Made by a program: the position numbers and the translations under genes. Positions 35,546 through 44,500 of a stretch of 64,000 nt of DNA are shown piece by piece. Below the pieces are notes generated by a model, which was given only the letters and a program-made list of their open reading frames with translations, was not told where the DNA came from and made no database searches. Every line of letters starts with the position of its first letter. The first letter of the stretch is position 1. Source of the DNA: Methylocystis echinoides (lineage in GTDB: Bacteria; Pseudomonadota; Alphaproteobacteria; Rhizobiales; Beijerinckiaceae); the NCBI RefSeq assembly GCF_040687965.1, contig NZ_CP156084.1, forward strand, positions 882,501-946,500, given 5' to 3'.

Positions 35546-36415
35546 TTAGCGAGCCTGCTCGCTCGAGGCGAGGCGCGTGCGCGACTCGGCGGCCGAGAAC
35601 TTCTTCTTCGACTCGGCCAGCCACTCGTCGTATTTCTCGCGGCTCACGACCCGGATGGCCATCGGCATGAAGGCGTGGTCTTTGCCGCAGATCTTCGAGC
35701 ACTGGCCATAATAGACGCCTTCCTTCTCGGCCTTGAACCAGGTCTCGTTCAAACGGCCCGGCACCGCGTCCATGCGTACGCCGAAGGCGGGGATCACGAA
35801 GGAGTGAATGACGTCCGCGGCCGTGATTTGCAGCTTCACCACCTCGTTGACCGGCACATAGGCCTCATTGTCGACGGCGAGCAGGCGGGGCTCGCCCTCC
35901 TTCAGCTCGGCATCGGGCTTCATGAGCTGGTCGAAGCCAAATCCGCCCCCCTGATCCTCCGGATATTTATACGACCAGTACCACTGATTGCCCGTCACCT
36001 TGATGGTCAGCTTGGATTCCGGAATCTCGACCTGATGGGCGAGGATGCGGAACGACGGGATGGCGATGAAGACCAGGATCAGGATGGGGATGAGGGTCCA
36101 GACGATCTCGAGGCCCGTGTGGTGCGTCAGCTTGGAGGGCACGGGGCTGGCCTGCTCATTGTAGCGCCAGGAGACATAGAGCAGCAGGCCGAGAACCGAC
36201 AGCGCGATGAAGGTGATGATGGGCAGCAGGATGCCGTTGTAGAAGAACTGCGTCTCGCGGCCGACCTCGGTCACGGTCGCCGGCAGGCCGATGCCGCCCG
36301 GCGTTGGCTGCCCCTCCACCTGGGCGTAGGCGAAGCCGGCGAAGAGGACGACCGGAAGCGCGACGGCCGCCGCAAGCGCGCCGACAGAAAGGAAGTTTCG
36401 ATTGCCCGTGGACAT
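35546..36415 (-). CDS. ctaC: Cytochrome c oxidase subunit II
   Basis: A 289-residue subunit with a signal peptide (to about AYAQVEG), two helices and a periplasmic cupredoxin domain. The CuA motif GQCSKICGKDHAFMP and the aromatic QWYWSYKYPED segment show it accepts electrons from cytochrome c. ATG 36415 is preferred over an upstream in-frame ATG at 36478, because it gives a normal signal peptide with AAGGCGA upstream. First gene of the cta operon. Confidence 0.97.
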   Translation of the reverse strand: MSTGNRNFLSVGALAAAVALPVVLFAGFAYAQVEGQPTPGGIGLPATVTEVGRETQFFYNGILLPIITFIALSVLGLLLYVSWRYNEQASPVPSKLTHHTGLEIVWTLIPILILVFIAIPSFRILAHQVEIPESKLTIKVTGNQWYWSYKYPEDQGGGFGFDQLMKPDAELKEGEPRLLAVDNEAYVPVNEVVKLQITAADVIHSFVIPAFGVRMDAVPGRLNETWFKAEKEGVYYGQCSKICGKDHAFMPMAIRVVSREKYDEWLAESKKKFSAAESRTRLASSEQAR

Positions 36416-36734
36416 GCAGGTCGCCTTTCGCACCTTTTCGTCAGACAGTGTCATTCTTTTCATGCAATTTTCGAGCACGCTTTCGCCGCCGCAAGCTTTT
36501 GCCCGACCCGGCCCGGTTCAACCACAAACGCAAGCCACACGCAATTGCTGCGTCGCCGTACCGCGGCTGACAAATGGTCGCGCTGAAAAGATTCCCGCAA
36601 GGTGCGCGGCGCGGCGCGCGCGTGGCGGCGGCTTGACAGGCTCATTCGATTTGCTAGGCAACGGCGCGCCGCGATGCGGCCTTTTTTCCGCACATAGTCG
36701 GCGCAGGAACGCCCCTCTGCTTTTTGGAGAGATC
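36416..36734. other. Divergent intergenic region between ctaC and the IalB-like gene
   Basis: It holds leaders in both directions and one clear sigma70-like promoter for the plus strand (listed separately). I could not place the ctaC promoter. No gene is evident. Confidence 0.5.
36633..36660 (+). promoter_or_regulatory. Sigma70-like promoter for the IalB-like gene
   Basis: TTGACA (36633-36638) is a perfect -35. TAGGCA (36655-36660) after 16 nt is a weak -10. The start codon follows at 36735. Confidence 0.45.
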
Positions 36735-37265
36735 ATGAGTCTTCTGCGCGCCGCGACGTCCCCTGGCCCCTTGCGACATCTCGTCGCGGGCATCTTAGGA
36801 GCCGCGCTCGCGGCCGTCAGCGGCGCCGCTTTGGCCCAGGGCGTGGTCAAATCCAAATATGGCGACTGGGAGATTCGCTGCGAGACGCCCGCCGGCGCGG
36901 CCGCCGAACAATGCGCGCTGGTTCAAAGCGTCGTCGCCGAAGACAAGAACAACGTCAATCTGGTGGTGATCGTGCTCAAGACCAGCGACGGCAAGAGCCG
37001 CCTGCTGCGCGTGGTCGCGCCGCTCGGCGTATTGTTGCCGAACGGCCTTGGTCTGAAAATCGACCAAACGGACATTGGGCGCGCCGGTTTTGTCAAATGT
37101 CTGCCAACCGGCTGCGTCGCCGAAGTGATGATGGACGACAAGCTCGTCGACCAGCTGAAAAACGGCAAGATGGCGACCTTCATCATTCATCAGGTGCCGG
37201 AAGAAGGCATTGGCCTGCCCTTGACGCTGCAGGGCTTCAAGGAAGGTTTCGCGAAGCTGCCATGA
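36735..37265 (+). CDS. Invasion-associated locus B (IalB) family protein
   Basis: A 176-residue secreted protein: a signal peptide with a long n-region (to about GAALAQG), then the IalB pattern with KYGDWEIRCETP near the mature start. Two cysteine pairs follow (RCE...EQCALVQ and VKCLPTGC). Named for Bartonella invasion, but the family is common in free-living alphaproteobacteria and its molecular role is unknown. TTTGGAGAG precedes the ATG. It overlaps or closely couples to the next gene. Confidence 0.88.
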   Translation: MSLLRAATSPGPLRHLVAGILGAALAAVSGAALAQGVVKSKYGDWEIRCETPAGAAAEQCALVQSVVAEDKNNVNLVVIVLKTSDGKSRLLRVVAPLGVLLPNGLGLKIDQTDIGRAGFVKCLPTGCVAEVMMDDKLVDQLKNGKMATFIIHQVPEEGIGLPLTLQGFKEGFAKLP

Positions 37266-37300
37266 GAAACGGCGGCCCCTCGAGAGGAGCGCTCACACGA

Positions 37301-37891
37301 ATGAACAAGGGTTTTGCTGGATTGGCGGCGCTCGTCCTCTTGGCGGCGTCCGGCGCGCAGGAGGCGACGGCCTTCGATTTCCCCAAATGGCCCGAGGCCC
37401 TCGGCGGCAAAAAGGAATCGCCGCAAACGCCTGGCGCCACGACCGATTGTCCCGTGATCGTCGCGGAGGACGGCGCGCAGATGCTGCGCGCGCCCGCCGG
37501 CGCGGACGCGGCGAGCGTGCATCACCAGGTATCGATCAAGAACATCGCGCGCGAATGCATCCTCAACGGCGACCAGATCGTCATCCGCGTCGGCGTCGAG
37601 GGCGACGCCATGCTCGGCCCCGCCGGCGCGCCTGGCTCTTACGGCGGAACCATTCGGGTCGCGCTGCGCCAGACCAAGGACGATTCGATCGTCTCCTCGA
37701 AGAACTATCGAATCAACGCCGTCATCCCCGCCAACGGGACGCGCGCCGATTTCAGTCTTCTCGCCGAGCCGCTGTCGGCGCCGGCGAACGGCAAGGCGCA
37801 GGAAGAGTACGAAGTTCTCGTCGGCTTCACGGAAGGCTTAGCCGACGCCGCCGACAAGCCGGCGCGCGGACGCAAAAAAGGCCGGCGCTGA
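37301..37891 (+). CDS. Secreted protein of unknown function
   Basis: A 196-residue protein with signal peptide MNKGFAGLAALVLLAASGAQEATA. The mature domain has a cysteine pair (TTDCPVIV and ARECILNG) and ends in a basic tail (KPARGRKKGRR). An in-frame ATG at 37262 overlapping the IalB stop (ATGA) would couple translation, with a longer leader. GAGGAG lies 11 nt upstream of 37301. I do not recognise the family. Confidence 0.75.
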   Translation: MNKGFAGLAALVLLAASGAQEATAFDFPKWPEALGGKKESPQTPGATTDCPVIVAEDGAQMLRAPAGADAASVHHQVSIKNIARECILNGDQIVIRVGVEGDAMLGPAGAPGSYGGTIRVALRQTKDDSIVSSKNYRINAVIPANGTRADFSLLAEPLSAPANGKAQEEYEVLVGFTEGLADAADKPARGRKKGRR

Positions 37892-37901
37892 CGCCGGCCT
37901 T
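37874..37901 (-). terminator. Rho-independent terminator of the atp operon
   Basis: AAGGCCGGCG (37878-37887) pairs perfectly with CGCCGGCCTT (37892-37901) around a four-base loop. On the minus strand it is followed by a T-run made by the A-tract at 37874-37879. It overlaps the last codons and stop of the convergent secreted-protein gene. Confidence 0.9.
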
Positions 37902-37929
37902 CAATGATCTTAACACGCTCCTGAGCGAT

Positions 37930-38427
37930 TCAGGTCGACACATAGCGCGCGCGCTCGGCGAGCGACTTCACCTCGTTGATGCCGGCAGTCACGAAGTCCC
38001 TGCCCGGCGCGCCCTTGGCCAGGACGCCTTCGGCGACTTTCACGGCGGCGTCGGCGGCGGCGGCGCGCACTTCGGCGGCCGCCTGGGCCTCGGCCTGGGC
38101 GATCTTCTGCTCGACCTGCTTGACGCTGCGGGCCATGAACTCGTCGAGACGGCGTTTGCCCTCGGCGGCGATCAGCTCCGCCTCTTCCTTCGCCTGCGCG
38201 ACAATGGCGCGCGCTTCGGCCTCGGCCTCTTCGCGCTTCTTCTCGAAGGACGCGAGCAGCGATTCGGCTTCCGTACGCAGGCGCTCCGCCTCGGCGAGCT
38301 CGCCCTTGATGCGGTTGATGCGGGCGTCGATCAGCGCCGCGAACTTCGAATGGGCGCCCACCCAAAGCAGCACGAGCACGAAGATCGTGAAGCCGACGGC
38401 GACGTAGAATTCCGCGTCGAAATGCAT
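37930..38427 (-). CDS. atpF: F0F1 ATP synthase subunit b
   Basis: A 165-residue stator subunit: one N-terminal helix (about 9-28, VAVGFTIFVLVLLWVGA) then a long charged coiled coil. It connects the F0 a subunit to F1. Together with the b' gene just upstream it makes the heterodimeric stalk typical of alphaproteobacteria and photosynthetic lineages. Last gene of the F0 operon; the F1 genes are elsewhere. Confidence 0.95.
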   Translation of the reverse strand: MHFDAEFYVAVGFTIFVLVLLWVGAHSKFAALIDARINRIKGELAEAERLRTEAESLLASFEKKREEAEAEARAIVAQAKEEAELIAAEGKRRLDEFMARSVKQVEQKIAQAEAQAAAEVRAAAADAAVKVAEGVLAKGAPGRDFVTAGINEVKSLAERARYVST

Positions 38428-38441
38428 GGAACGCGTCTCCT

Positions 38442-39041
38442 TTAGCGCTTCACGGACTGATATTCGGCGGCGAGCCGATCGCGTTCGGCGGGAACGCCAG
38501 TCAGTTTCTCGATGATCGAGGCGGCGGCGTCGAGCGCGATCTGCTCGACATTGGCGAGCGCGGCGGTCTTGGCGGCGCCGATGCGCTCTTCGGCCGCGCG
38601 AATCTTTTCGGCGGCGTCCGCCTCGGCGCGCGTACGCTGGGCGGCGGCCTCATTGGCGATCTTTTGCTGGGCTTCGCGGCCGATGGCCTGCGCCTCTTCG
38701 CGCCGGCGGCGCAGATGTTCGTCATTGGCCTGCGCCGCGGCCTGCGCCTTCGACTGCATGTCGCGCGAGGCGTCGAGGTCGGCGGCGATCTTGGCGTCGC
38801 GCGTCTCGATGATGCCGCCGACGCGCGGCAGCGCGATGCGCGACATCAGAATGTAGAGAACGCCGAAGATCAGAACCAGCCAGATGAGCTGCGGCGCGAA
38901 ATTCTCGGTCTGGAAAGGCGGAAAGACGCCTTCATGATGAGCCTCGCCACCCGGCGCGCCCACGGATTCGTGAGTTCCTTGGGTTTCCTGCTCGGCCTCG
39001 GCGGCATAGGCGGGAGAGATGATCGCCATGGACATATCCAA
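38442..39041 (-). CDS. atpG: F0F1 ATP synthase subunit b'
   Basis: A 199-residue b' subunit (often named atpG or atpF'). The N-terminus is longer than in b, with Ala/Gly/Glu-rich sequence before the single helix (about 52-72, LIWLVLIFGVLYILMSRIAL), then a coiled coil to the end. It pairs with b in the peripheral stalk. It is 14 nt upstream of atpF and is preceded by the hairpins at 39070-39136. Confidence 0.92.
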   Translation of the reverse strand: MDMSMAIISPAYAAEAEQETQGTHESVGAPGGEAHHEGVFPPFQTENFAPQLIWLVLIFGVLYILMSRIALPRVGGIIETRDAKIAADLDASRDMQSKAQAAAQANDEHLRRRREEAQAIGREAQQKIANEAAAQRTRAEADAAEKIRAAEERIGAAKTAALANVEQIALDAAASIIEKLTGVPAERDRLAAEYQSVKR

Positions 39042-39069
39042 AGTCTTCGACGCGGCTGCGGATGGAACG

Positions 39070-39096
39070 CAAAAACGCGCCTCTGCGAGGGGCGTT
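39070..39096 (-). terminator. Terminator-like hairpin between atpE and atpF'
   Basis: On the minus strand AACGCCCCTC (39096-39087) pairs with GAGGCGCGTT (39083-39074) with one mismatch and a three-base loop, then five T. Its place just after atpE could cut transcription partly, so that the c subunit is made in excess of b and b'. The fold is visible; the role is inference. Confidence 0.6.
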
Positions 39097-39103
39097 GAGA
39101 AGC

Positions 39104-39136
39104 CGCGAGGCGCACGCTGTCGCAGCGCGCCTCGCG
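39104..39136 (-). other. Large hairpin downstream of atpE
   Basis: CGCGAGGCGC (39104-39113) and GCGCCTCGCG (39127-39136) form a perfect 10-bp stem, starting 17 nt after the atpE stop. No T-run follows it directly. It may protect the atpE mRNA 3' end. Confidence 0.6.
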
Positions 39137-39152
39137 CGGTCGGAGAAAGCCT

Positions 39153-39377
39153 TTAGGCCTTCAGATACAGCAGCAGCGCGATGACGAAGGCGAAGATGCC
39201 GAGGCCTTCGGCGAGCGCCGCGCCGATGATCGCGTTGGTGAACTGCGAGGCGGCGGCCGTCGGATTGCGCAGCGCGCCATTGACGAAGTTGCCGAAGATG
39301 AGGCCGACGCCGATCGCCGCGGCGCCGGTGCCAATCGCGGCGAGACCCGCGCCAACCAGCTGCATTTCAGTAGCCAT
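39153..39377 (-). CDS. atpE: F0F1 ATP synthase subunit c
   Basis: A 74-residue two-helix proteolipid that forms the rotor ring. The glycine-rich first helix (LAAIGTGAAAIGVGLIFGNF) and the polar loop (RNPTAA) are present. The proton-carrying carboxylate is in the second helix (ALAEGLGIFAFVIALLL). Confidence 0.96.
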   Translation of the reverse strand: MATEMQLVGAGLAAIGTGAAAIGVGLIFGNFVNGALRNPTAAASQFTNAIIGAALAEGLGIFAFVIALLLYLKA

Positions 39378-39422
39378 AGTTTTCTCCAGTCTATTGGGGC
39401 GACTTTTATTGTTGGATGTTTA

Positions 39423-40190
39423 TCAGTGGCCCGGATGAATCGCGTCGTTGAGATAGACGCAAGTGAGAACGCTGAACACGAACGCCTGCAGGCAGGCGAC
39501 GAGAAGCTCCAGCGCATAAAGAGCGACGATTGCGAGCAGCGGCACCGGCGCGAGCGCCGCATAGGCGCCGCCGGCCGCGAGCAGCAGCACGACGAAGCCG
39601 CCGAACACCGCGAGCGTCACGTGGCCCGCGAGGATGTTGGCGAAGAGACGAATGGACAGCGACACCGGGCGCGACAGGAAGGAGATGATCTCGATCGGCA
39701 CGAGAATCACCAGCACCGGCAGCGGCACCCCATGCGGCACGAAGAGGTTAATGAAGCCCAGCCCGTTCCGGTAAAAGCCGTAGAAGGTCACGAGCAGAAT
39801 AACGAGCAGCGCGAAGGCGCCGGTCACCACGATCTGGCTCGTCACCGAATAAGTATACGGGATGAGGCCGATCAGATTGGCGATCAAGATGAAGGAGAAC
39901 AGCGAGAAGACGAAGGGGAAGAATTTCATCCCTTCCTTGCCCGCGGTCGAGCGCACCGTATTGGCGACGAACTCGTAGAGCATTTCGGCGAGCGCCTGGA
40001 AACGGCCCGGCACAATGGCCTTGCGCGAGGTGGCGATGACCATCAGCAGCACGACGCCCAGCGCGGCGAGCAGCATGTAGAGCGAAGCGTTGGTGAAGGA
40101 GGTTTCGACGCCCGCGATTTCATGCGGGAAGTAGCGGTGCAGTTCGAACTGTTCGATCGGATTCGGCGCGGCCGCTGCTTCAGTGCTCAT
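39423..40190 (-). CDS. atpB: F0F1 ATP synthase subunit a
   Basis: A 255-residue membrane subunit forming the proton half-channels. The essential arginine is in the SLSIRLFANILAGH segment. ATG 40190 (MSTEAAAAPN) is chosen for a GGGACG site and the family N-terminus; a longer in-frame start lacks support. Second gene of the operon after atpI. Confidence 0.96.
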   Translation of the reverse strand: MSTEAAAAPNPIEQFELHRYFPHEIAGVETSFTNASLYMLLAALGVVLLMVIATSRKAIVPGRFQALAEMLYEFVANTVRSTAGKEGMKFFPFVFSLFSFILIANLIGLIPYTYSVTSQIVVTGAFALLVILLVTFYGFYRNGLGFINLFVPHGVPLPVLVILVPIEIISFLSRPVSLSIRLFANILAGHVTLAVFGGFVVLLLAAGGAYAALAPVPLLAIVALYALELLVACLQAFVFSVLTCVYLNDAIHPGH

Positions 40191-40274
40191 CGTCCCTGCC
40201 CGGACGTTTCCGCCCGGCCCTCGATTTGAAGGCGCATACGCCGCGCCTGATGACTGTTCCAATTCGCGAACGGC

Positions 40275-40598
40275 TCAGTCCTTCGGCTTCGCCACGCGAT
40301 AAATGTTCCAAAAGCCAGCCGCTATGCCGAGACCGAGCAAGACGATCATCAGCCAGGGCTTGGTGCCGAGCCATTCGTCCGCCTTCCAGCCGACGAAGCC
40401 GCCCACCAGCACGGCCCCCACAAATTCGGAAAAAGCGTTGAGCCCGACGCTCAACGCCCGCGACAGGCCCCTTCTCTCGGGCGGCGGCGCCTCCTTGGCG
40501 AGTCGCTCCTCGTCACGCTGACGCAGCGCGGCGTTGAGCTTCTCGAGCCGCGCATTCAGCGCGTCCTGTTCGGCGTCCCGCTTGTCGTCGTCGGTCAT
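40275..40598 (-). CDS. atpI: ATP synthase protein I
   Basis: A 107-residue protein with a charged coiled N-terminus (to about residue 45) and two helices (about 53-71 and 78-98). The GGFVGWKADEWLGTKPW motif between them is typical of AtpI in alphaproteobacteria. AtpI assists c-ring assembly. First gene of the F0 operon, downstream of the promoter at 40739-40767. Confidence 0.92.
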   Translation of the reverse strand: MTDDDKRDAEQDALNARLEKLNAALRQRDEERLAKEAPPPERRGLSRALSVGLNAFSEFVGAVLVGGFVGWKADEWLGTKPWLMIVLLGLGIAAGFWNIYRVAKPKD

Positions 40599-40994
40599 CG
40601 GCTCTCTCCGTCGCGCCCTGCGTGAGCGCGCAAAATGAACGATGGCCGGGACGGCTTGGTTCGGGGATTTATCCGGCTTTCGGGAGCGGCTGATCGAAAA
40701 ACCCCAGCCTCGCGGCCAGGCCCTTTCGAGCCGCGCGCAACATATTGAGCGGCCACTCTTAAGTCAAGGCGCGCCGCTTTTGCGCAAATATCTTGATTTA
40801 TATGGAAAAACCATTTGTTGCGACGATTTGCGCGGCTGAAAGTTTGTGCATTTGCGAAAGGCGCCCCCATTCGTGCGGAGCCGCCGCGCTCATCGCGGCC
40901 GATCGTTTCGGGGCCGAGACCTCTTGGACCTTCCCGGCCCCTGCACGGTTATCGGCACGGGGTCCCGCCGCGCGGCGGGAACAGGGAGGAACCC
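40599..40994. other. Divergent intergenic region between atpI and the DUF305 gene
   Basis: These 396 bases hold the atp promoter (listed separately) in an AT-richer patch around 40740-40810. No convincing gene or RNA is seen. In-frame codons upstream of the DUF305 start are low-complexity Arg/Pro and look noncoding. Confidence 0.5.
40739..40767 (-). promoter_or_regulatory. Sigma70-like promoter of the atp operon
   Basis: On the minus strand TTGACT (40767-40762) and TATGTT (40744-40739) are separated by exactly 17 bases. The atpI start lies about 140 nt downstream. Confidence 0.6.
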
Positions 40995-41498
40995 ATGCCA
41001 TATGCGCGTCTCGCCCTTATCATCGCGGTCGCGACCCTGGTCATTTTCTGCGTGAGCTATCTCAACGTCTACCAGGCCGATCATATCTGGCTCAGCGCGG
41101 GCCGCCTCTGGATGGCCGTGGCCGCCGGCGCGGCCGTCGCGGCGGCGCTCGTTGCGTTCTCGCCCGACGTCTATCGCAGCGGCCCCGCCAATTCGGTGAT
41201 CGTCGCCGCTGCGATCACGGTCTTCGCCGCCGCCGCCTGGCTGGTTCGCACCCAGGACGGCGTGCACGAGATGACTTTTCTGCGCGCGATGATCCCGCAC
41301 CACTCCGCCGCGATCCTCATGGCCGAGCGCGCGCAACTGCGCGACCCGCGCGTGCGGGAGCTGGCGCGGCGCATCGTCACAGATCAAATGCAGGAGATTT
41401 CAGAAATGGAGCGGCTGATCGCCGATCTCGAACGCACCGGCGGCAGGCCGGCGCCGGCGCAGCCGCGGGACGGGCAGTCAAAGACAGTGAGCCGGTGA
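40995..41498 (+). CDS. DUF305 family membrane-anchored protein
   Basis: A 167-residue protein with three hydrophobic helices (about 7-23, 37-54 and 66-80), followed by a DUF305 ferritin-like helical segment containing the hallmark MIPHHSAAILMA. DUF305 proteins often sit near metal (copper) handling genes and the two histidines may bind metal, but no such genes are adjacent. GGGAGGA precedes ATG 40995. Confidence 0.85.
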   Translation: MPYARLALIIAVATLVIFCVSYLNVYQADHIWLSAGRLWMAVAAGAAVAAALVAFSPDVYRSGPANSVIVAAAITVFAAAAWLVRTQDGVHEMTFLRAMIPHHSAAILMAERAQLRDPRVRELARRIVTDQMQEISEMERLIADLERTGGRPAPAQPRDGQSKTVSR

Positions 41499-41515
41499 CG
41501 GCCGCGGCCGGCGGC

Positions 41516-44500
41516 TCAGCTCGCCAGCGCGAATTTCTCGGCCTGCTCCAGATCGACCGAGACGAGCTGCGAAATGCCCCGCTCGGCCTGGGTCACGCCG
41601 AAGAGCCGGTCCATGCGCGCCATGGTGATCGGGTTATGGGTGATCGTCACGAATCGCGTGTCGGTCTTCTTGCGCATTTCCTCCAGCAGGTCGCAGAAGC
41701 GTTCGACGTTCGAATCATCGAGCGGCGCGTCGACCTCGTCGAGCACGCAGATCGGCGACGGGTTGGTGAGAAACACTGCGAAGATCAGCGACATGGCGGT
41801 CAGCGCCTGCTCGCCGCCGGAGAGTAGCGTCATGGTCTGCGGCTTCTTGCCGGGCGGGCGGGCGAGAATGTCGAGGCCGGCCTCCAGCGGGTCTTCGCTT
41901 TCAACGAGCTGAAGCTCCGCCGAGCCGCCGTCGAAAAGCAGCGTGAACAGCTCCTTGAAATGGGCGTTGACCTTGTCGAAGGCGGCGAGCAGGCGCTCGC
42001 GGCCCTCCTTGTTGAGGCTGGCGATGGCGGCGCGCAGCTTCTTGATCGCCTCGGCGAGATCGTCGCGCTCCGCGACCATCCTCTCGCGCTGGGCGTCGAT
42101 CTCGGTCAATTCCTCCTCGGCGCGCAGATTGACGGCGCCGAGGCGCTCCCGGTCGGCGCGCAAGGATTCGAGCCGCCGCTCGACCTCGGCGATGTCGGGG
42201 AGTTCGTCGCCTTCCGCCACGCCCGCGAGACCGGCGAGCGCGGCCGGCGTCGTTTCGAGATCGTGCTGGATGGCGCGCTCGACGTCGGCGGCGCGTTGTC
42301 TCGCGGCCTCGAGTTGCGCCTCGCTGCGGGCCTTCTCCTCGCGCGCGGCGCTCATTGCGTCGAGCGCGGCGCGGGCGGCGCGGTCGGCCTCGGCGAGCCG
42401 CGTCTCGGCCTCGGCGCGGGCGTCGGAGGCGTCGCGGCGCGCGGCCTCGGCGTCTTCGAGGGCGTTCATCAGCGCCCGGCGCTGATCGAGGAAGGCGTCG
42501 GGCGCCTCGGCCAGGCGCTCCTGCTCCTCGCGCGCCGATTCGAGACGCTCCTCCAACTCGCCGAGTCGATCTTGGGCGCGGTCGCGGCGCTCGGCCCAGG
42601 AGGCGATCTCGCGCCCGATGGCCGCGACGCGGGCGGCGCGGGCGCTCGCGTCGTTGCGCAGCGTCGCCAGCGCCGCGCGGGCCTCGCCGGCCTGGGCGCG
42701 CTCGACCATGGCGCGGGCGCGCAGGCTTTCCATCGCGCCGGCGAGCGAGGCCGGCTCGTCGAGGCCGTCGAGTTCGGCGGCGAGCGATTCGCGCTTCTGC
42801 GCCGCTTCGTCGAGATTGGCGAGGGTCTGCGCCTTGGCTTCCTCCAGCGCGGACAGGCGCTGGCCGATCTGGGCCATTCGCCGCTCGGCGGCGCTATGGC
42901 GTTCCCGCGCCTCTTCGAGACGGGCGCGGGCGCGGCGCTGGGCGTCGCGGGCCGCGGCGTCGGCCAGTGTCGCGAGGCGCGTCGCCTCGCGGGCGCTCTC
43001 CAGTTCCTCGGCGAGGGCGTCGGCCTCGGCGCGGGCGCGCGCCGCCTCGGCGCGCAACTCGGCGAGGCGGTTCTTTTCAGTAAGACGGCGCGCCGCCGGC
43101 GTCGGCGCCTCGGCCGCCTGGGTGAAGCCGTCCCAGCGCCACAGATCGCCTTCTTTCGAGACGAGGCGCTGGCCCGGCTTCAACAGTTTGCGCAGGCTCT
43201 CGCCCTCGGCGCGCAGAACGACGCCGATCTGCGCGAGGCGGCGGCGCAGCGCCGGCGGCGCTTCCACCATCTCGCCCAGCGAACGCACGCCGTTCGGCAA
43301 GGCGGGATCCCCCGCGTCGGCGGTGAGCGCCCAATGCGCAGGCGCAGAGGTTTCGGCCGAGGCGTCGAGGTCGTCGCCGAGCGCGGCGCCCAGCGCCGTC
43401 TCATAACCCTTCTCGACCGCCATGGCGTCGACGACCGGCGCCCACAGGCCGCCTGCGCCGGCGTGAAGGAGATTTTCGAGCGTGCGGACCTCGGTCTCCA
43501 GCCGCTGGGCCTTGAGCGCCGCCTGCTCGACCGGGTGACGGGCGGCGGCCTCCGCCTCGCGCGCCTCGCGCTGCGCCTCTTCCGCCATCTGTGCGGCTTC
43601 GTCGGCGGCCTGCGCCTCCTCGGCGGCCAGTTCAAACGCTTCGGCGAGGCGCTGGGCCTCTTCGGCGCCGCCGCCCTGCCCGGCGATGAGCGCAAATTCC
43701 GTGTCGAGCCGGGTGACTTCCGCCTGGAAGCGGGCGACGCGCCCGTTTTCGTCGCGCAGCGCCGATTCGATCGCCGCGCGCCGCGCGTTCACGCCGGCGA
43801 GCTGCTGCTGAACGTCGGAGAGGGCCGATTCGGTCTCGGCGAGCGTCGCCTCGATTTCCGCCAGTCGCTCGCGCGCTTCGCTCTCGCGGTCGTCGTCCTG
43901 CAGATCGGCGCCCAAGAGTTCGGCGCGCTCCTCTTCGAGCCGCTCCGCGACCTCGGCGGCGTCCTCGATCAGCGCCTTCTCGCGTTCGAGATCGCGCATG
44001 AACTGCTCGATCTGGCGCGCCAGCTCGGAGATGCGCTGCTTGGCGCGCTGCTCGTCGGCCTCGAGCGCCTGACGGGCGGCGACGAGGCGATGCACGGCGG
44101 CGCCGGCCTCGGCCTCCTTGTCGCGCAGCTTGGGAAGCTCATGCGCGGCGATGGCCTGCAGCTTCGCCGCCTCGGCCTGCGCCAGCGTGCGGGCCTGCAC
44201 ATTGAGAATGTCGGCTTCGAGCTTTTGCGCCGCGTCGCGCAGCTGGTCGGCGGCGATCTGATAGGAGACGAGGGCGACGAGCGCCTCGTTCTGGCGAATC
44301 TTCGCCGCCACTTCGCGGTAGCGCGCGGCCTGGCGGGCCTGGCGCCTGAGGCTGTCGCCCTGGCTCTCGACCTGCTTCAGCACGTCTTCGAGACGGGTGA
44401 GATTTTCGGAAGCCGCGTTCAACCGCAGCTCCGCCTCATGGCGGCGGGAGTGCAGGCCGGCGACGCCGGCGGCGTCCTCCAGAATGCGTCGTCGGGCCTG

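Noticed and set aside
33741-35549. A 602-codon plus-strand open frame opposite ctaD.
   Set aside because: Highly charged His/Asp/Arg sequence with no fold; ctaD on the other strand is certain.
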